Source: Euperipatoides rowelli (Eukaryota; Onychophora; Udeonychophora; Euonychophora; Peripatopsidae). From it: a DNA stretch of 10,412 nt. Below are positions 6,225 through 10,412 of the stretch, one piece after another; position 1 is the stretch's first letter, and each line of letters starts with the position of its first letter. The notes beneath the pieces are model-generated. The model was not told where the DNA came from, did not search any database, and was given only the letters and a program-made list of their open reading frames with translations. Made by a program: the position numbers and the translations under genes. Where the stretch lies: assembly GCA_003024985.2 (NCBI GenBank), contig PXIH01S0019202.1; one strand, written 5' to 3'.

Positions 6225-6353
6225 ATGATCATTATTTTTGTCATAATTATTTGTACTAGAGAGGGAACATGGATGGACAGAGCCCCAACTTTATTTGTGG
6301 AAGTGATGCCACCCTCTCGCTTCACACTAAACAAAATCGATATAGACTACTAG
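6225..6353 (+). CDS. Short ORF with protein-like C-terminal part (hypothetical)
   Basis: ATG at 6225 opens 42 codons to TAG at 6351-6353, with a stop just upstream at 6219-6221. The start is hydrophobic (MIIIFVIIIC). From about 6255 the reading becomes complex: TREGTWMDRAPTLFVEVMPP followed by SRFTLNKIDIDY. The part at 6258-6325 is far richer in G and C than its surroundings. It may be an exon fragment, a relic of a mobile element, or a tiny gene. The antisense frame (within 6119-6334) also stays open over the same bases, so the strand is not certain. GAGAGGG at 6259-6265 and CCCTCTC at 6312-6318 form an inverted repeat that could explain conservation without coding. No family is recognised. 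Confidence 0.25.
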   Translation: MIIIFVIIICTREGTWMDRAPTLFVEVMPPSRFTLNKIDIDY

Positions 6354-6420
6354 TATAAAAATTTTAAAGAGGTTTGGATATGGTTCCATTAATTATAATA
6401 AAACGCTAATGCTGCTCCTC

Positions 6421-6926
6421 ATTTTTATAAATACAAACGGCTAATGATGCCCTTTATAAATACACACGGCTAAATGTTGCCCTTTATAAATACACATGGA
6501 TAAATGATGTCCTTTATAAATACGTATAGAAATGATGCCCTTTATAAATACACATGGCTAAATAATGCCTTTTATAAATACACATCGCTAATTGATGGCC
6601 TTTATAAATATACATGACTAAATATTGCCCTTTATAAATACACATGGATAAATGATGTCCTTCATAAATACACATGGTTAAATGATGGCCTTTATAAATA
6701 TACATGACTAAATGTTGCCCTTTAAATACACATGGCTAAATTATGCCCTTTATAAATACACATGGCTAAATGATGGCCTTTATAAATATACATGACTAAA
6801 TGTTGCCCTTTATAAATACACATAGATAAATGATGTCCTTTATAAATACACATGGCTAAATGATGCCTTTTATAAATAAACATGGATAAACGATACCCTT
6901 TTTAAATAAACATGGATAAAAGAGGC
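6421..6926 (+). repeat. Minisatellite, 17 copies of a 30-bp unit
   Basis: The unit is cctttataaatacacatgg followed by ctaaatgatgc. Copies start at 6421, 6451, 6481, 6511, 6539, 6569, 6599, 6629, 6659, 6689, 6719, 6747, 6777, 6807, 6837, 6867 and 6897. Two copies (6511 and 6719) are 28 bases long. The end copies are the most diverged. Copies 7, 10 and 13 share a special variant (tatacatgactaaat then attgc or gttgc), each preceded by a copy ending gatgg, so the array has a 90-bp higher-order period in its middle. Because 30 is a multiple of three and the unit lacks stops in one minus-strand frame, a repeated decapeptide ORF (MCIYKGHHLA-like, 6514-6705) appears between the two short copies; it is not treated as a gene. 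Every unit carries a TATAAATA or similar word. Confidence 0.95.
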
Positions 6927-7310
6927 ATGGAATTTAACTGTTACCAAAAAAGGGTCAACAATGATCTCACTCTTATTTTTTACCGTGATTTTGATGCATT
7001 TGAACTAGTTTAGCAATAATAGCCTATTTCTATTTTGCATCAATCCAGCCACATCCAATTAGTTGCTCTTATTTTAGTAAGGCAATACGTTTGGATAGGT
7101 TTTCTCACAGACTTGACGTAACTTTATTCCTAGAAAAAAAATTGATTATAATTAATTTGTGATTATATACTCCTCTCCCCCCCCCATTAACATGTCTGCC
7201 AAGGATATCAAACAATCGTAAAATTTATCACTAATCTATCCTTTAAAAAAAGGTTTATTTATTTCATTATTTTAGTCTTGGAAAAAAATATTTATTTGCT
7301 TTTCGATTAC
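6927..7310. other. AT-rich spacer with a poly-C run
   Basis: No supportable gene was seen. A run of about nine C follows ctct at 7172-7186, and A and T runs are frequent. The stretch at 7040-7130 is slightly more complex but has no clear frame or border signals. Confidence 0.45.
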
Positions 7311-7315
7311 TTCAG

Positions 7316-7339
7316 CTAACACACCTTGCTATTAACCAG
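7316..7339 (+). CDS. Candidate 24-nt microexon
   Basis: A pyrimidine-rich acceptor-like tract ending acttcag (to 7315) and a donor gtaatg (from 7340, after ccag) bracket 24 bases that read LTHLAINQ in phase 0. Both borders match the metazoan consensus. At this length coding statistics are useless, so the call rests on the two splice-like signals only. No neighbouring exon of the same frame was found nearby. Confidence 0.15.
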
Positions 7340-7521
7340 GTAATGTCTGCTGAGCAAACTTATCCACATGTTTTACTACAAATATGTTAAATTGCTAGGT
7401 TGATGGAAATGATGTCAAAATTCCTCACAAATGATCAATCAGGTTTATTCCACCTCTTTATTATCATTAGGGTAGGGTCATATTTATTTATTAAGAGTTG
7501 ATCCTTGGATGAAAGTTAGGA

Positions 7522-7770
7522 CTAGAGAATAAAAAAATTCTCACTTCTATCGAAGTTAACTGAGTTCATTTTATATAAAGGTATGTGTTTTATTATAATA
7601 AAATCATCTTGTGATTGTCTAGAAGTCATATTTTGAAAATTTTTCACATAATTTACCTCATGGTAATATGAATTTTGGAATGAGAAAACAAACTCTAGGG
7701 TTTTGTTCCTAGGCACACACATTTTAATACCCCCCTCTTCTTCCTTAGCATTCAGGCCCTGTTTATACAT
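7522..7770 (-). CDS. Possible minus-strand exon or ORF (hypothetical protein)
   Basis: ATG at 7768-7770 opens 82 codons to TAG at 7522-7524. The product includes GLNAKEEEGGIKMCVPRNKT, then LEFVFSFQNSYYHEV, and later SRQSQDDFIIIKHIP. The content is polar and varied, unlike a random AT-rich frame. An acceptor-like acag (7757-7760) and a donor-like gtaaat after SYYHE (near 7659) suggest that only the first part, about 7660-7756, might be exonic. Against this, the opposite strand over the same place has a strong acceptor, ccccctcttcttccttag (to about 7748), opening another frame. The strand and gene structure are undecided. No domain is recognised. Confidence 0.25.
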   Translation of the reverse strand: MYKQGLNAKEEEGGIKMCVPRNKTLEFVFSFQNSYYHEVNYVKNFQNMTSRQSQDDFIIIKHIPLYKMNSVNFDRSENFFIL

Positions 7771-9190
7771 GCATAATCACTGATTTTATGTTGTTAATGA
7801 TTATTATTAGTTACATCATCCAAATTCATAAGTGATCATCTAAACATTCCATGAATGATTTCCGTAGACAATTGCTTTTAATTTTGTTATTTCAAATATA
7901 AAATTAGTTGTAACTTATTTTGATTAATGTAATTTATAATATTCATATCCATTGTGTTCATCTGGGTTTAAAAATATATTAATGTAAAAATATATACGGT
8001 ATATTAATCTAATTTTGTGGTAAGTAGGTAGTGGGTATCTATGAAAACATAAGTGGGCTAAAGATAAAGAAGTCATAAGTATACAGTATGTATAGTATAT
8101 TTCTTTTAAAGGTTAAATGTAATGGATTTTTTAAATTTTTATTTATTATTGAGTTTAAAATATTTTTACTAAAAAAAAAATATCCACTAGAAAAAAAAAA
8201 TAATAATTAAAAACAAAATAGTTATTTACAGTTCAATTTTTAAAATAATTGCCTCTAGCTCCTCCCCCTTAAAACCGCATTGTCCACTGTGTACACCAGG
8301 GGATATATTTTGTGGTGTCATAGACTAGAAATAAATACAGCTTGCTATACTTAACTATAGAATATTTGCTATCTTTGTCAGCTTAAAGCTGGAAATCCTA
8401 TGGTCTAATTGTTTAAATACTTGTAAAAAACCATAATCAAATTCATCCTTTGTGCTATTATGGTCCAATTTGTTTTTTTTTTTGTTTTTAAATAAAATGA
8501 CCTTTAATACAGATTGAAAATACCTCTATTTACATGTTAAATCATTACAAAGAAAACAGCTGTAGAGATTGTTTTGTCATCAAATTAATCTCAGACCCAA
8601 TAAAAATGTGAAAGTTTCAATTTGTAATCTCAGACTGAGGATAGCAATAGTCTTAATTTTAATTTTAAGTAACTTTTTTTTATGCAATTAAAATTTTTTT
8701 TTTTAGTAATTATCTTTGAAAATCAATAATTAAACATCTTTTTTAAAAATCTGTTACATTTGACATTTAATCTTGATTTTTAAATAACATGGAGGTGTTT
8801 GATGTGGCTTTTTTGAATATTTATACATTCTCAAATTGCATAAATTTCAGTTTAGAATGCTGTTCTAGGGTTGGTGCACTGTTAGCCTACATCATTAATC
8901 TGTCACTAGAGACCACTAAGATATAAGTGTGTAAATACAACAATAATAAAATTAGGATTAATATCAATAAAACAAATGGTATTTTAATTTTAGCTGTTTT
9001 CACATTATTCCCCTTTTCCGCCATTCCTCTATGAATGTATAAAATATTGAAATTTGTCCTCATCAAATCAAAAGATTCTCCAAAATGAACTAATTAACAA
9101 TTCTTTTAATTTGGTCCGTAAAAAATATGCGGTAAAAAGTAGATTAAAAGATCAACCTCTCATTTATGGGTTCCTAGGCAAAATTTACTA
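7771..9190. other. Long AT-rich spacer with minor repeats
   Basis: No gene can be supported. Minor features are atggtctaattgttt at 8400-8414 repeated as atggtccaatttgttt at 8460-8475, and aatctcagac near 8588 and 8626. A tatacggtatat word near 7993 recurs at about 3880. There are long A or T runs near 8171, 8190, 8470 and 8695. A GC-richer patch at 8250-8305 (ctcctcccccttaaaaccgc and following) has no clear reading or structure. Confidence 0.45.
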
Positions 9191-9197
9191 TATATTA

Positions 9198-9264
9198 GTG
9201 CGGCCTTTTGAAGAATCCATGCAGTAACAAGTGGCCTTTCAATGCAGAAGTTTCCCCACTCCTG
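9198..9264 (-). mobile_element. Possible terminus of a hAT-like DNA transposon
   Basis: Read on the minus strand, the element begins at 9264 with CAGGAGTGGGGAAAC. This is close to the CAGGGGTGGGCAA-type ends known for many hAT elements. It continues through an internal aggccgcac word (about 9200-9208), and GGCCGCA-like words are also frequent near hAT ends. The eight bases beyond the end, gtctaaac (9265-9272), fit the 8-bp target preference of hAT insertions (nTCTAGAn-like). The other end was not found: a weakly similar agggttggtgcac near 8869 lacks a matching target duplication. The element is therefore truncated, decayed, or extends in a form not recognised here. Confidence 0.35.
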
Positions 9265-9272
9265 GTCTAAAC

Positions 9273-9670
9273 AATCAACATTACAATGGTTATTTTCAAT
9301 TTATTATTAGCCTTTAAGGTCAAATGATATGCTAACCTGAGAGGGTTTTTCTAGTAGGCAAATTAACGGCTCCTCCCATTCCCAGTAATTCACACTCTGT
9401 ATATATTGTGGAATATAATTTTAATTATTTTATATATTCATTTCTCCTTCTCCAAAAAGGCTTTTGTGGTACACCCCAAAAAAATATTTTATGAAGTAAA
9501 ATTAACAAATCTAAGGCTGTAGAAGACATAGGAATGGAATAAAAAAACATTAAATAAAAATTGTTAATACTGAAATCAAAAATGATATGGCATTTATATT
9601 CACAATATAGCCTACAGTGTGTAGATAGACAATATATAATTGTAAATATACTGTTTATCCTATATATTGT
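9273..9670. other. AT-rich spacer
   Basis: No supportable gene or structured repeat was seen. A tata/atat-rich stretch near 9590-9670 contains the words cacaatatagcc and gacaatatataattg, which look like simple AT drift. Confidence 0.45.
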
Positions 9671-9674
9671 ATTT

Positions 9675-9757
9675 AGGGCCCGAAATTAACACTAGCCTTC
9701 TAGCCCCAGGCTAGTGAATTTAAAATTGGTAGTGTACACTAGCCTGACTGGCTAATG
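9675..9757. repeat. CTAGCC/GGCTAG inverted-repeat cluster
   Basis: CACTAGCCT (9690-9698) pairs perfectly with AGGCTAGTG (9708-9716) around a 9-base loop that itself contains ctagcccc. A further copy, acactagcct, starts at about 9736. There TAGCC (9740-9744) faces GGCTA (9750-9754). The cluster follows gggcccgaaattaac (9676-9690). The alternation of one word and its complement gives two adjacent stem-loops in otherwise plain AT-rich sequence. It may be a relic of a dispersed element or an RNA structure. Confidence 0.6.
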
Positions 9758-9759
9758 AA

Positions 9760-10150
9760 AGTTCTGCATACTTATTAATCTTTAAGTTCAAGCCTTGTAT
9801 CAAATAAGTTAACAATTACTAACAAAATAATTTTTAAAAATAATTAGGCTATTTAAAAAATAGAATCAAAATCAGCAATACAACATAAAAAATCATTAGA
9901 AATTCTTATTAATTACAATCAAAGAATTGGAAGATACAATAAAATCTTGTAATCTAAGTGTATTCTAATTCGATTACAATCAAACGGTTATGAATTTGTT
10001 GTCCTAAGATTAAAAAGTCATTGTATCTTGGTTGGTATCCATTAGCTATTTAAAAAATGTAAATAGCTTGATTCAAAAATTGTCATTAAGGTAATCTGTA
10101 ATTTTGTTAGCTGGGATTAAAAAAAAAAAATTTTTTCACCTTTCTAAAAA
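9760..10150. other. AT-rich spacer
   Basis: No gene can be supported. The word attacaatcaaa occurs at about 9913 and 9974. Poly-A and poly-T runs abut near 10120-10136. Confidence 0.45.
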
Positions 10151-10249
10151 ATGATCAAGAAAAAAATCTATTCAATGATGATGGCACACCTGGATAAGCA
10201 TTCAACAAGCTCTGGTGATTCGCCTAATGTACCTTTTATTTATTTTTAA
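10151..10249 (+). CDS. Short coding-like ORF, strand uncertain
   Basis: On the plus strand ATG at 10151 opens 32 codons to TAA at 10247-10249, with three consecutive ATG codons at 10175-10183. The later part reads MAHLDKHSTSSGDSPNVP. On the minus strand the same bases show an acceptor-like acattag, a reading ESPELVECLS, and the donor-like atccag before gtgtgc, so a roughly 35-base minus-strand exon is equally possible. Local GC is above background. Either strand could be right, or neither. Confidence 0.2.
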   Translation: MIKKKIYSMMMAHLDKHSTSSGDSPNVPFIYF

Positions 10250-10412
10250 AACTTCAGGTCTAAAGATATAAACGATAAATAATTTATGTAACTTAATATT
10301 TATAGCATATTTTATAGGCCTTCTCTTAAATATAATTGTAATAATCATGTTTATTAAGAATATAGTCTACAGAATCTGAAAATAATAGTAATAATTTTAT
10401 ATAAATTGACTA
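10250..10412. other. AT-rich window end
   Basis: This is low-complexity AT sequence running to the end of the window, with no supported feature. Confidence 0.4.

Noticed and set aside
6514-6705. 63-codon minus-strand ORF encoding a repeated decapeptide
   Set aside because: It lies wholly inside the 30-bp minisatellite. It is open only because the unit length is a multiple of three and lacks stops in that frame, and it is bounded by the two 28-bp copies.
6421-6926. CRISPR-like array
   Set aside because: The 30-bp units are directly adjacent without unique spacers, and the context is eukaryotic.
8868-9264. Complete hAT-type MITE between agggttggtgcac and 9264
   Set aside because: The left sequence matches the right inverted end only weakly, and the flanking eight bases do not match gtctaaac.
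1-10412. tRNA, rRNA or other structured RNA genes
   Set aside because: No cloverleaf with A/B-box-like motifs and no ribosomal core sequence was recognised on either strand by reading; a covariance-model scan was not possible.

Overview
This is AT-rich eukaryotic nuclear DNA, roughly 70% A+T by eye. It is dominated by intergenic or intronic sequence, simple repeats and decayed repeats. There is no bacterial gene architecture: no long ORFs, no ribosome-binding sites, no operons. Plausible coding pieces are short and bounded by GT/AG splice-like signals. The composition, a GGAAGT-rich decayed repeat family, a 30-bp minisatellite and a hAT-like transposon end suggest an animal genome, probably an invertebrate. 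The species cannot be fixed from the sequence. One ambiguous base (position 4726) points to draft-quality data, so small indels are possible.

Layout. 1-2500: repeat-rich, gene-poor DNA with two old duplications (142/294 and 550/816), a 71-base near-perfect palindrome (605-675), a poly-T-associated repeat in three copies (1223, 1398, 1671) and a GC-richer island (1525-1670). 2500-3750: the best coding area. Two plus-strand exon-like segments (2513-2699 and 2959-3109, the second ending in a stop) face a minus-strand terminal exon-like segment (3111-3311). The two stop codons are one base apart. 3750-4600: AT-rich, with one possible dispersed-repeat fragment. 4640-5345: decayed GGAAGT/GAAGTG-rich repeat. 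5490-5820: three minus-strand coding-like stretches in different frames, possibly a decayed gene. 6074-6109: tandem palindromes. 6225-6353: a short GC-richer plus-strand ORF. 6421-6926: minisatellite of 17 copies with a three-unit higher-order pattern. 7300-7770: exon-like signals. 7770-10412: mostly AT-rich spacer, with a hAT-like terminus at 9264, a CTAGCC/GGCTAG inverted-repeat cluster near 9690-9754 and a small coding-like island at 10151-10249.

No gene could be named and no pathway or co-operating gene set can be supported. The exon calls rest on open frames, non-random amino-acid content and splice-like borders. Several neighbouring segments do not join in phase, which is stated in each entry. 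The most distinctive features are structural: a hairpin that looks like a template-switch mutation because a diverged sister copy lacks one arm, the 3 x 30 bp higher-order minisatellite, and the tail-to-tail exon pair with almost no gap. Nothing here amounts to a clear new molecular system.
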